Source of the DNA: PALSA-1196 sp036833805
GTDB taxonomy: Bacteria; Pseudomonadota; Gammaproteobacteria; Steroidobacterales; Steroidobacteraceae
Assembly: GCA_036833805.1 (NCBI GenBank)
Contig: DAITPA010000050.1
Coordinates: 1-13,429, forward strand
Direction: 5' to 3'
DNA length: 13,429 bases
Shown here in pieces: positions 7,701 to 13,429 of this stretch. The notes under the pieces were generated by a model that worked only from the letters and a program-made list of their open reading frames with translations, had not been told where the DNA came from and made no database searches. How positions within the stretch are numbered: position 1 is the first letter of the stretch; each line of letters opens with the position of its first letter. Position numbers and translations under genes: made by a program.

Positions 7701-7827
7701 TGTCATCGTGCCGGCGGCATTCACGGTGGTCGACGACATCGAACGCTGGATAGGGCCTAAGGTTTCGGGCGCGCTCGCGCCGCGCCCCACAAAGGCGGCG
7801 ACAGTCAAACCGCACGCGGTGGGGTGA
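4729..7827 (+). CDS. RND multidrug-type efflux pump, HAE1 family inner-membrane transporter
   Basis: This 1032-residue protein has the size and twofold layout of AcrB-type proton antiporters. Transmembrane segment 1 is near residues 13-32, followed by a large periplasmic loop. A block of membrane segments starts near 337, a second periplasmic loop follows, and a last membrane block starts near 850. The proton-relay aspartates are Asp400 and Asp401 (GVLVDDAIVEIEN). The partner lysine is Lys913 (GIVAKNSILLVDF). A glycine-rich stretch (NGGGNGGGG, from 642) lies in the second periplasmic loop; such runs occur in related pumps. GTG is the start codon, with GGGAG at 4716-4720 eight bases upstream and an overlap with the adaptor stop. 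No outer-membrane channel gene is adjacent, so the pump probably borrows a TolC-like channel. The substrate is unknown. Confidence 0.95.
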   Translation: MKNISAWAIRHPVPPLVLFVVMSFMGLVAFFRLPINQNPDIAFPLVEVTVSEPGAAPTEIDTQIVQKIEGAVAGIGNIKRIISLSMEGDALTSIEFQIGTPVDRAVADVRDAVTKVRSQLPEGIQEPVVQRIDIDGGAIVYYAVSTTSMTEEELSWFIDNTITKRLLGVAGVAQVQRGGGVDREIRVDLDPARMQALGITAVDVNRQLRQLNIDAPGGRAQLGGGEQSIRVLGGASSAVRLADTQIMLPGGRFARLADVAEVHDGVAEVRTLSRFNGRRATTFGVLRARGSSDVNVLKGVQKELEKVSKDFPQVKLKEIFTTVDETYEMFESSMLALIEGSLLAVLVVWFFLRDMRATAISALAIPLSAVPTFAFMQWMGFTLNQISLLALSLVAGVLVDDAIVEIENIVRHMRMGKSGFEAALDAADEIGLAVVACSATIIAVFLPVSFMGGITGQFFMQFGLTVAAAVFFSLLVARLITPVIAAYSLQSDSLKVHHDGPVMALYLRALRWCVQNRWTTLAFGIGFFALSIFAFSMLPTTFVPQANGTNSTLNIELPPGVRLDDTAAVAAQAAAILMRQPEVTDVVEAVGEGGSISGEVRNATLYISLVPRTARKLTQRQFEQKIIHDLKKIPDARIDFMNGGGNGGGGRDITLFMTGDDGALVRSTAQQIVTEMRGLPMLRDPRINGDLPRPEIVIRPRLDLAAQLGVTVQSISQTVLIATLGDIPQNVAKFSLSDRQIPIRVSLVEHSRNDLATLENLPVPTASGQTVPLKSVADLNFGEGPTKVRRYNQSRRVSMEADLNGVVLGTAMDAIRELPTMKHLPQGVHLVEVGDVEVMTELFTNFSLAMATGVLMVFAVLVLLFARVFQPLTILSALPLSVGGAAVALMICQMAVSLPVVIGFLMLMGIVAKNSILLVDFAIEEMRAGKDRLTALMESGHKRARPIVMTTIAMIAGMLPVAIGIHGDSSFRAPMAVAVIGGLLTSTLLTLVIVPAAFTVVDDIERWIGPKVSGALAPRPTKAATVKPHAVG

Positions 7828-7828
7828 G

Positions 7829-8698
7829 ATGCGTCGACCGGTATGGTGGCTGCGACTGGCTGCCGCACCGCCGCTCTCCGCTCTGTACGCGCTCGCGAGC
7901 CTCATTGGCTGGGTGACGTACCGGCTATTTCCCTATCGCGAGCACGTCGTGCGCGAGAATCTCGGCATCGCTTTTCCGCAACTCGACGAAGCCGCGCTGC
8001 GGCAGACCATGCGCCGCTATTACGCGGGTTATGCGCAAGTACTGGTGGAGATTGTGAAGGCGGCAAGCCTACCTGCGGAGAAGCTCGCCGCGCATGTCGC
8101 GATCGCTAATATTGAGCTCGTGCGGGCGCCGCTTGCACGCGGCACGCCGGTCATCATCGTCGCGGCGCATCAATGCAATTGGGAGTGGTTTCAGCTGGCG
8201 CTGTCGCACGAGCTCGGCTTCCCGCTCGATGCCGCCTACAAACCGCTCGTCAATCCCTGGGCGGAGCGCGAAATGCTCACGCTCCGCAGCCGCTTCGGCA
8301 GCCGTCTTGTGCCCGCGGACGCCCTGCTTGCAGATATTTTGCAGCGCCGCCTGGTGGTACGCGCCATCTGCATGATCGCCGACCAGGAGCCGACCAGGAG
8401 CGAGCATAAACATTGGACGCGGTTCCTCAACCGCGACACGGCTTTCTTCCTGGGCGCGGAGGAGATCGCGCGCGTGACACGCTACCCGGTGTTCTTTGCC
8501 GCCATGCGCCGCACGGCGCGCGGACGCTACCTCATGGAGTTCACAAGTCTTGCCGCCGCGGGCGAAACGCTGGCGGCGGGAGAACTGACCGAGCGCTATG
8601 CGCGCCTCGTCGAGGCGCAGATTCGCGCTTCACCGCCGGATTGGCCGTGGTCCCACAAGCGCTGGCGCCTAAAGAAGTCGCTCTACGGCAACCGTTAG
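7829..8698 (+). CDS. LpxL/HtrB-type lipid A (lysophospholipid) acyltransferase
   Basis: This 289-residue protein is near the usual length of the family (about 300). It begins with a basic, hydrophobic N-terminal segment (about 5-33) that should anchor it to the inner membrane. The catalytic H-X4-E motif is His114 to Glu119 (AAHQCNWEW). Other family marks are YKP at 137-139, ADQEP at 184-188, and the C-terminal WPWSHKRWR at 272-280. Known members transfer an acyl chain from acyl carrier protein to lipid A precursors or related lipids; the acceptor here cannot be assigned. The ATG lies one base after the pump stop with GGGG immediately upstream, so it is probably co-translated with the efflux pump, an unusual partner. 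Its stop TAG overlaps the ispH stop on the other strand. A role in another glycolipid or aminolipid is possible. Confidence 0.88.
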   Translation: MRRPVWWLRLAAAPPLSALYALASLIGWVTYRLFPYREHVVRENLGIAFPQLDEAALRQTMRRYYAGYAQVLVEIVKAASLPAEKLAAHVAIANIELVRAPLARGTPVIIVAAHQCNWEWFQLALSHELGFPLDAAYKPLVNPWAEREMLTLRSRFGSRLVPADALLADILQRRLVVRAICMIADQEPTRSEHKHWTRFLNRDTAFFLGAEEIARVTRYPVFFAAMRRTARGRYLMEFTSLAAAGETLAAGELTERYARLVEAQIRASPPDWPWSHKRWRLKKSLYGNR

Positions 8699-9630
8699 CG
8701 CCGCAGCTCCTTGGGGAGCGAAAAATAGACGGTCTCTTCCCGGCCGGCAATTTCGCGCGTGACTTCCCCGCCCCAGCTTTTGAGCCGTTCGATCACCTGC
8801 TGCACCATGACCTCCGGGGCGGATGCGCCGGCGGTCACTCCTACCGCGGACTTGCCGAGAAACCACTCGTGGTTGAGGTCCTCCGGGCCGTCAATGAGGT
8901 AGCCGGGAATGGCGGCACGATCAGCAAGCTCGCGTAAGCGGTTGGAGTTGGAGCTCGTGCGCGAGCCCACGACCAGAAGCACATCGCACTCGCCGAGAAG
9001 CTTTTTGACGGCGTCCTGCCGGTTTTGAGTCGCATAGCAGATGTCCTCACGCCGCGGTGTTGCAAGCTCCGCGAAGCGCTGTTTCAGCGCCGCGACAATC
9101 TGCGTCGTATCGTCGACCGACAGCGTCGTCTGGGTGACGAAGGCGAGTCGGGCCGCGTCGCGCACGGCAAGCCTTTCGACGTCTGCGACGCTCTCCACCA
9201 GGTGCATACGCCCGCCGAAGGAGGCGTCGAAGCGCCCCATGGTGCCCTCGACCTCCGGGTGGCCCGCGTGGCCGATCAGAATTACATCGCGTCCTTCGCT
9301 TGCATAGCGCTGCACTTCCATATGCACCTTGGTCACAAGAGGACAGGTCGCATCAAACACCTTAAGGCCGCGGCTCGCGGCCGCCTCGACCACCGCGCGC
9401 GACACGCCATGCGCTGAGAAAATCACGGTCGCCCCTTCGGGCACGTCACCGAGCTCCTCGACAAATACCGCGCCCAGGCCCCGCAGGCGCTCGACGACAT
9501 GGAAATTATGCACGACCTCGTGACGCACGTAGATCGGCGCGCCGAACAGTTGCAGCGCGCGCTCCACGATGTCGATGGCGCGATCGACGCCGGCGCAGAA
9601 GCCGCGCGGATTGGCAAGCAGAATCTGCAT
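8695..9630 (-). CDS. ispH: IspH (LytB), 4-hydroxy-3-methylbut-2-enyl diphosphate reductase
   Basis: This 311-residue iron-sulfur enzyme makes isopentenyl and dimethylallyl diphosphate in the last step of the MEP pathway. The three cluster cysteines are Cys12 (PRGFCAGV), the Cys of DATCPLVTKVH, and the Cys of DICYATQNRQ. Also present are HPEVEGTMG with the proton-donor Glu, TQTTLSVDDT, and the SSNSNRL diphosphate-binding motif. I chose ATG at 9630 (MQILLANPRGFCAG). The frame is open further upstream to 9747, but that part overlaps lspA and lies outside the family. A strong GGGGAGGAG sequence (9634-9642) lies just before this start. The start overlaps the lspA stop by one base (TGATG), leaving no space for fkpB, which sits here in E. 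coli. It is the last gene of its operon. Confidence 0.97.
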   Translation of the reverse strand: MQILLANPRGFCAGVDRAIDIVERALQLFGAPIYVRHEVVHNFHVVERLRGLGAVFVEELGDVPEGATVIFSAHGVSRAVVEAAASRGLKVFDATCPLVTKVHMEVQRYASEGRDVILIGHAGHPEVEGTMGRFDASFGGRMHLVESVADVERLAVRDAARLAFVTQTTLSVDDTTQIVAALKQRFAELATPRREDICYATQNRQDAVKKLLGECDVLLVVGSRTSSNSNRLRELADRAAIPGYLIDGPEDLNHEWFLGKSAVGVTAGASAPEVMVQQVIERLKSWGGEVTREIAGREETVYFSLPKELRR

Positions 9631-10124
9631 CAACTCCTCCCCTCGCCGCGCCCGCTCTCGAGCAACGCATCGAGCAGCAAGAGCGCCGCGCCAATCGTAA
9701 TCGAGGAGTCGGCCACATTGAACGCCGGAAACTCCGCGCGCTGCCAATGCGCGACGATGAAGTCGATCACTTGACCCAAACGCAAGCGGTCAATCACGTT
9801 GCCAAGCGCGCCTGCCAGAATGAGCGCAAGACTTAAAGACAGAAGCCACTCCTTACCCGACTGCAGGCGCCGCATCCAGATCACGATGGCGCCTGCGACG
9901 CCAAGCGCAAGCGCCGTGAAGAACCAGCGCTGCCAGCCGGAGGCGTCCTCGAGGAAGCTGAAGGCCGCGCCTTTGTTGTAGCGCAGGCTGATGTCGAGCA
10001 CCGGCAGCACTTTAATGCTGCTGTAGAGTGCGACGTGCCGCACGACAACAAGTTTCGTGACCTGGTCAATGGCGATCACGATAGCCGTGACCGGCAGCCA
10101 GCGCCAGCCGCTCGCTGCCATCAT
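9630..10124 (-). CDS. lspA: LspA, prolipoprotein signal peptidase II
   Basis: This 164-residue inner-membrane aspartyl protease cuts signal peptides from diacylated prolipoproteins. Four membrane segments are visible, roughly at 8-28, 66-84, 94-110 and 136-153. Family motifs are IDQVTK at 19-24, NKGAAFSFL at 50-58, GNVIDR at 108-113 and FNVADS at 135-140. The catalytic aspartates should be Asp121 (VIDF) and Asp139 (NVADS). Two consecutive ATG codons (10124 and 10121) could start it; the first overlaps the ileS stop by four bases and I used it. Its stop overlaps the ispH start. Position between ileS and ispH is the standard proteobacterial arrangement, minus fkpB. Confidence 0.97.
   Translation of the reverse strand: MMAASGWRWLPVTAIVIAIDQVTKLVVVRHVALYSSIKVLPVLDISLRYNKGAAFSFLEDASGWQRWFFTALALGVAGAIVIWMRRLQSGKEWLLSLSLALILAGALGNVIDRLRLGQVIDFIVAHWQRAEFPAFNVADSSITIGAALLLLDALLESGRGEGRS
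9634..9642 (-). promoter_or_regulatory. ribosome binding site deciding the ispH start
   Basis: On the minus strand GGGGAGGAG lies inside the 3' end of lspA and immediately precedes ATG 9630. It supports the short ispH start over the longer open frame to 9747. Confidence 0.65.
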
Positions 10125-12910
10125 GCGAACACGCGCCGTTCGCCCGGCAGCGCAAGATTGCTGACACAGCGATTACACAGTTCCGGATGCTCTGGGTGAG
10201 AGCCGACATCCGCTCGATGATGCCAGCAGCGCACGCATTTGGGTTTTTCCGAAGGGGTGACACTGATGAGCTCCTCGCTGCCGGAGGCGCCCTCGTGAAG
10301 ATGCGCTGCGGAAGTGATGAGAAGGAAGCGCAGCTCGCCGCCCAAGCCGGCAAGCGTTCGGTAGGTCGCGGGCGAGGCGGATACAGTCACTTCCGCATCG
10401 AGCGATGAACCGATAGCGCCGTTGTCGCGCAGCTCTTCGAGCTTGCGCGACACCTGGGCGCGAAGCGCGATCAGCGCCGGCCAATTGATGGTGGTTTCAG
10501 GCACTTCGGGCAACGGATGCCAGGTCGCGAGGAACACGGATTCCAAGCGCGGCCCGGGAAGCTCTCGCCAGATCTCCTCCGCCGTGAACGACAGGATGGG
10601 CGCAAGCCAGCGCACGATGCTCTCGGCGATGTGAAACATCGCTGTCTGCGCCGAACGGCGCGCGTGACTGGCCGAGGGCGTCGTATACAAACGATCCTTC
10701 AGAATATCGAGATAGAAGCCGCCCAGATCCACGACGCAGAAATTATGGACCTTCTGGTAGATCAAGTGAAAGGCGTAGCTTCTATAGGCCGCAATGATCT
10801 CTTCCTGCAGATTGAGCGTGCGTGCCAGCGCGTAGGCATCAAGCGCCACCATCTGATGGCAGGCGACAGAGTGTTCTTGCGGGTCAAAGCCCTGCAGATT
10901 GCCCAACAGAAAGCGCACCGTGTTCCGCATGCGCCGGTAGGAGTCCGCCATGCGCTTCAGGATCTCGTCCGACACGCTCATCTCGTTCGCGTAGTCGGTG
11001 GCTGCGACCCACAGGCGCAGCACATCGGCGCCCATGTTCTGAATCACCTTCTGCGGCGCAATCACATTGCCGATCGATTTCGACATCTTGCGGCCCTTCT
11101 CATCCACCGCAAATCCGTGCGTGAGCACGCCGTGATAGGGCGCACGTTCGTACATCGCCTCGGACATGAGGAGCGAGCTGTGGAACCAGCCGCGATGCTG
11201 GTCGGAGCCCTCAAGGTACAGATCAACGGGCGCCTTCAATTCCGGCCGCAACGTGCCGACGCACTCGAACGACAGGCCCGAGTCGGCCCACACGTCCATG
11301 ACGTCCGTGACCTTAGCGTAGTGGGCAGCGTCGTCACCCAAGAGCTCCTTCGCATCAAGCTCGAACCAGGCCTCCACCCCACCGCGCTCCACGAGCAGCG
11401 CCGCCGCCGTGATGAGTTCGAGCGTGCGCGGGTGGCGCTCGCCCGTCACCTGATGCACGAACAGCGGAATCGGCACACCCCAGGTGCGCTGTCGGGAGAT
11501 ACACCAGTCGGGACGGTTCTCAATCATGCCGGCGATGCGCTGCGCGCCCCATGCGGGGGTCCAGGTCACCTCTTTGACGTCGCGCAGCGCATGTTCGCGC
11601 AGCTGCTTCGCGTCCATGCTGATGAACCACTGCGGCGTTGCGCGAAAGATGAGCGCTGTCTTGTGGCGCCAGCAGTGCGGATAGCTGTGCGTCACCGGTT
11701 CGTACTTGAAAAGCCTGCGCTTCTCTTCAAGCACGGCGACGACATGCGCATTCGCATCCCAAACAAGCTCACCGCCAAAGAGCGGCGTTGTGTGCACGAA
11801 GCGTCCGTTATTGCCGACCGGATTTTCGACCGGCAGGCCATAGCGCTTGCCGACCACGAAGTCATCGAGGCCGTGCGCGGGTGCGGTGTGCACGATACCG
11901 GTGCCGGCATCAAGCGTCACATGCTCGCCCAGAACGACCGGCACGACGCGATCGTAGAACGGGTGATGGAAGCGAAGACCTTCAAGCGCACTGCCATAGA
12001 CACCCCTGACATTACTGTCCGCAGCGTCGGTCTTGGTGATGCCGTTGACGACATACGCTTCAACCCGCGCGCGCAGGTCACTTGCGAGCAGCAAGCTGCC
12101 GCGGTTCGTTGCGACCAGCGAATACTGATAATCCGGATGGACGCTCAAGGCCTCATTCGCGGGCAGCGTCCAAGGGGTCGTCGTCCAAATGACGGCATAG
12201 ACCGGGCCCGCGGGCAGCATCTCCAGGGTGAATGCCTGGCGCAGCTTCTCGCGGTCCTCATCGACGAGCGCAAATCCGACATCGATACCGGGGGAGGTGC
12301 GCTCCTCGTACTCGACTTCCGCCTCGGCGAGCGCCGAGCGGCAATCAAGACACCAATGTACGGGCTTTACGCCGCGGTATACATGGCCGTTGTGCACCAC
12401 CTGGCCGAAAGCGCGCAGCTGTTGCGCCTCGTAGGCAGGATCCATGGTGCGATAGGGATGATCCCAATCCCCAAACACCCCGAGCCGTTTGAAGTCGGTG
12501 CGTTGCGCCTGGATCTGCTCCTCGGCAAACTTGCGGCAGGCGCTCCGGAACGCTGTGGCGTCGAGCTTCTGGCCCGGGCGGCCGTACTTTTTCTCGATCT
12601 GCAACTCGATCGGCAAGCCGTGACAGTCCCAGCCCGGCACATAGGGCGCATCGTAGCCATCGAGGAAGCGCGACTTTACGACCATGTCCTTCAGGATCTT
12701 GTTGACGGCATGGCCAATATGGATGACGCCGTTCGCGTACGGCGGGCCGTCATGCAGCACGAAGCGCGGACGACCGCGCGCGACTTCGCGCTGGCGGTTG
12801 TAGATCCCAAGCGCATCCCAGTACGCAAGCGTTACGGGCTCGCGCCGCGCAAGATCCGCCTTCATCGGAAATTGCGTCTGCGGAAGATTGATCGTGTGCT
12901 TATAGTCCAT
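10121..12910 (-). CDS. ileS: IleS, isoleucyl-tRNA synthetase
   Basis: This 929-residue class I synthetase charges tRNA-Ile with isoleucine and edits misactivated valine. It is close to E. coli IleS (938 residues) in length. The HIGH motif is His64-Ile-Gly-His67 (PPYANGVIHIGHAVN). The KMSKS motif is at 608-612. The CP1 editing domain lies between them (TTTPWTLPAN present). The C-terminal zinc site is complete: Cys892, Cys895, Cys912 and Cys915 (CVRCWHH to CNRC). That zinc site and the length fit the ordinary bacterial type rather than the mupirocin-resistant, eukaryote-like type. The start is ATG 12910, eight bases after the ribF stop. There is no T-box or leader between them, so it should be expressed from the ribF promoter outside the window. 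Confidence 0.98.
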   Translation of the reverse strand: MDYKHTINLPQTQFPMKADLARREPVTLAYWDALGIYNRQREVARGRPRFVLHDGPPYANGVIHIGHAVNKILKDMVVKSRFLDGYDAPYVPGWDCHGLPIELQIEKKYGRPGQKLDATAFRSACRKFAEEQIQAQRTDFKRLGVFGDWDHPYRTMDPAYEAQQLRAFGQVVHNGHVYRGVKPVHWCLDCRSALAEAEVEYEERTSPGIDVGFALVDEDREKLRQAFTLEMLPAGPVYAVIWTTTPWTLPANEALSVHPDYQYSLVATNRGSLLLASDLRARVEAYVVNGITKTDAADSNVRGVYGSALEGLRFHHPFYDRVVPVVLGEHVTLDAGTGIVHTAPAHGLDDFVVGKRYGLPVENPVGNNGRFVHTTPLFGGELVWDANAHVVAVLEEKRRLFKYEPVTHSYPHCWRHKTALIFRATPQWFISMDAKQLREHALRDVKEVTWTPAWGAQRIAGMIENRPDWCISRQRTWGVPIPLFVHQVTGERHPRTLELITAAALLVERGGVEAWFELDAKELLGDDAAHYAKVTDVMDVWADSGLSFECVGTLRPELKAPVDLYLEGSDQHRGWFHSSLLMSEAMYERAPYHGVLTHGFAVDEKGRKMSKSIGNVIAPQKVIQNMGADVLRLWVAATDYANEMSVSDEILKRMADSYRRMRNTVRFLLGNLQGFDPQEHSVACHQMVALDAYALARTLNLQEEIIAAYRSYAFHLIYQKVHNFCVVDLGGFYLDILKDRLYTTPSASHARRSAQTAMFHIAESIVRWLAPILSFTAEEIWRELPGPRLESVFLATWHPLPEVPETTINWPALIALRAQVSRKLEELRDNGAIGSSLDAEVTVSASPATYRTLAGLGGELRFLLITSAAHLHEGASGSEELISVTPSEKPKCVRCWHHRADVGSHPEHPELCNRCVSNLALPGERRVFA

Positions 12911-12918
12911 CGGTCAGC

Positions 12919-13429
12919 TCAACACTCCAAAATGTGCCGCGCCTGGGCAGCATCGATATGCATCTGCCGAGTGAGCGCAGCGAGGTCCGCGAAGTGCTCC
13001 TCATCACGCAGCTTCGCGACGAACTCGACTTCAATCTCGCATCCATAAAGATCGCCGGCAAAATCGAACACGTGCGCCTCAAGGAGAGGCTCGGTGCCCC
13101 CCACGGTCGGGCGCGTGCCAAGGCTCGCAACTCCCGGCAGCGCCGCGGCGGCTGCGCCTTTAACGCGCACCGCAAATATCCCGGCAAGCGGCGCACGCTT
13201 GCGATGCAGCCGGATGTTCGCCGTGGCGAATCCCAGCTCGCGCCCCAGATGGCTGCCATGCACGACACGGCCAATCATCGAATAGGCCCTGCCGAGCCAA
13301 CGCTCGGCCAGCTCAAAATCGCCCCGCGCCAACGCTTGCCGCACACCGCTGCTGCTGACGCGCTCGCCCGCCAGCATCACGGGTGCGACGACATCCACCC
13401 TGTAGCCGAAGCGTGCGCCGCCGGCGGCG
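12919..13429 (-). CDS. ribF: RibF, bifunctional riboflavin kinase/FAD synthetase (3' part)
   Basis: The gene is cut by the window end. About 169 C-terminal residues are visible, and the frame stays open to the edge (reading GGARFGYRVDVVAP before the internal GTG at 13398, which is not the true start). The visible part begins in the tail of the FMN adenylyltransferase domain, with SSSGVRQAL (matching E. coli ISSTAVRQAL). It then contains the whole riboflavin kinase domain: GRVVHGSHLGRELGF, ATAN, GIFAV, GVASLGTRPTVGG, and the HVFDFAGDLYG segment with the catalytic-site Glu in LLEAHVF. It makes FMN and then FAD from riboflavin and ATP. The metal-binding motif usually written PTAN reads ATAN, keeping the functional Thr and Asn. 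It is the first visible gene of the ribF-ileS-lspA-ispH operon. Confidence 0.95.
   Translation of the reverse strand, partial: AAGGARFGYRVDVVAPVMLAGERVSSSGVRQALARGDFELAERWLGRAYSMIGRVVHGSHLGRELGFATANIRLHRKRAPLAGIFAVRVKGAAAAALPGVASLGTRPTVGGTEPLLEAHVFDFAGDLYGCEIEVEFVAKLRDEEHFADLAALTRQMHIDAAQARHILEC

Noticed and set aside
3488..8698. Idea that the pump plus LpxL-type acyltransferase is part of an aryl polyene-type pigment cluster
   Set aside because: Those clusters carry ketosynthases, acyl carrier proteins and dehydratases. None are present, and the pump is an HAE1-type RND with its adaptor.
9631..9747. Longer IspH starting at 9747
   Set aside because: The extra 39 residues lie inside the lspA 3' end and precede the conserved IspH start. 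The strong ribosome binding site at 9634-9642 supports 9630.
10517..13048. Very long open frame (843 codons) on the plus strand antisense to ileS and ribF
   Set aside because: It mirrors ileS codon by codon in GC-rich DNA, where antisense frames often lack stops. It contains no recognisable domain and has no ribosome binding site, while ileS on the other strand is unmistakable.
1..13429. Search for mobile elements, CRISPR arrays, toxin-antitoxin pairs, tRNA or rRNA genes
   Set aside because: No direct repeat arrays, transposase motifs, small paired toxin genes or RNA gene signatures were seen. Nearly every base is in a recognised gene.

Overview
The window is a compact, GC-rich piece of bacterial chromosome made almost entirely of recognisable protein genes. 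Best inference: a gamma- or betaproteobacterium. The reasons are an ada-alkB operon, an HAE1-type RND efflux pair, an LpxL/HtrB-type acyltransferase, and the ribF-ileS-lspA-ispH housekeeping cluster. All four point to a Gram-negative proteobacterium using the MEP isoprenoid pathway. The species cannot be named from the sequence.

Layout, left to right. (1) Bases 2-40 hold the last 12 codons of an unidentified plus-strand gene. (2) 41-287 is an intergenic stretch with a candidate Ada-dependent promoter. (3) 288-1999 (+) is a two-gene adaptive-response operon, ada and alkB, for repair of alkylated DNA. (4) 1996-3261 (-) is a two-gene operon, a short-chain dehydrogenase followed by a GNAT acetyltransferase; its last stop overlaps the alkB stop tail-to-tail. 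(5) 3262-3487 is the only other real intergenic space, between the dehydrogenase and the efflux operon; it contains a small perfect inverted repeat. (6) 3488-8698 (+) is a three-gene operon: membrane fusion protein, RND pump, and lipid A-type acyltransferase. (7) 8695-13429 (-) is ribF (cut by the window end), ileS, lspA and ispH, again meeting the previous operon tail-to-tail.

Coupling is tight throughout. Within operons the spacings are: ada/alkB 4 bp overlap, dehydrogenase/GNAT 0 bp, fusion protein/pump 4 bp overlap, pump/acyltransferase 1 bp gap, ribF/ileS 8 bp gap, ileS/lspA 4 bp overlap, lspA/ispH 1 bp overlap. Both convergent junctions overlap by 4 bp and leave no room for an ordinary terminator.

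I found no mobile element, CRISPR array, tRNA or rRNA, and no clearly new system. The points most worth a second look are the candidate Ada operator/promoter upstream of ada, the acyltransferase coupled to the efflux pump, the absence of fkpB from the ileS-lspA-ispH cluster, and a dehydrogenase whose usual Pro-Gly motif is replaced.
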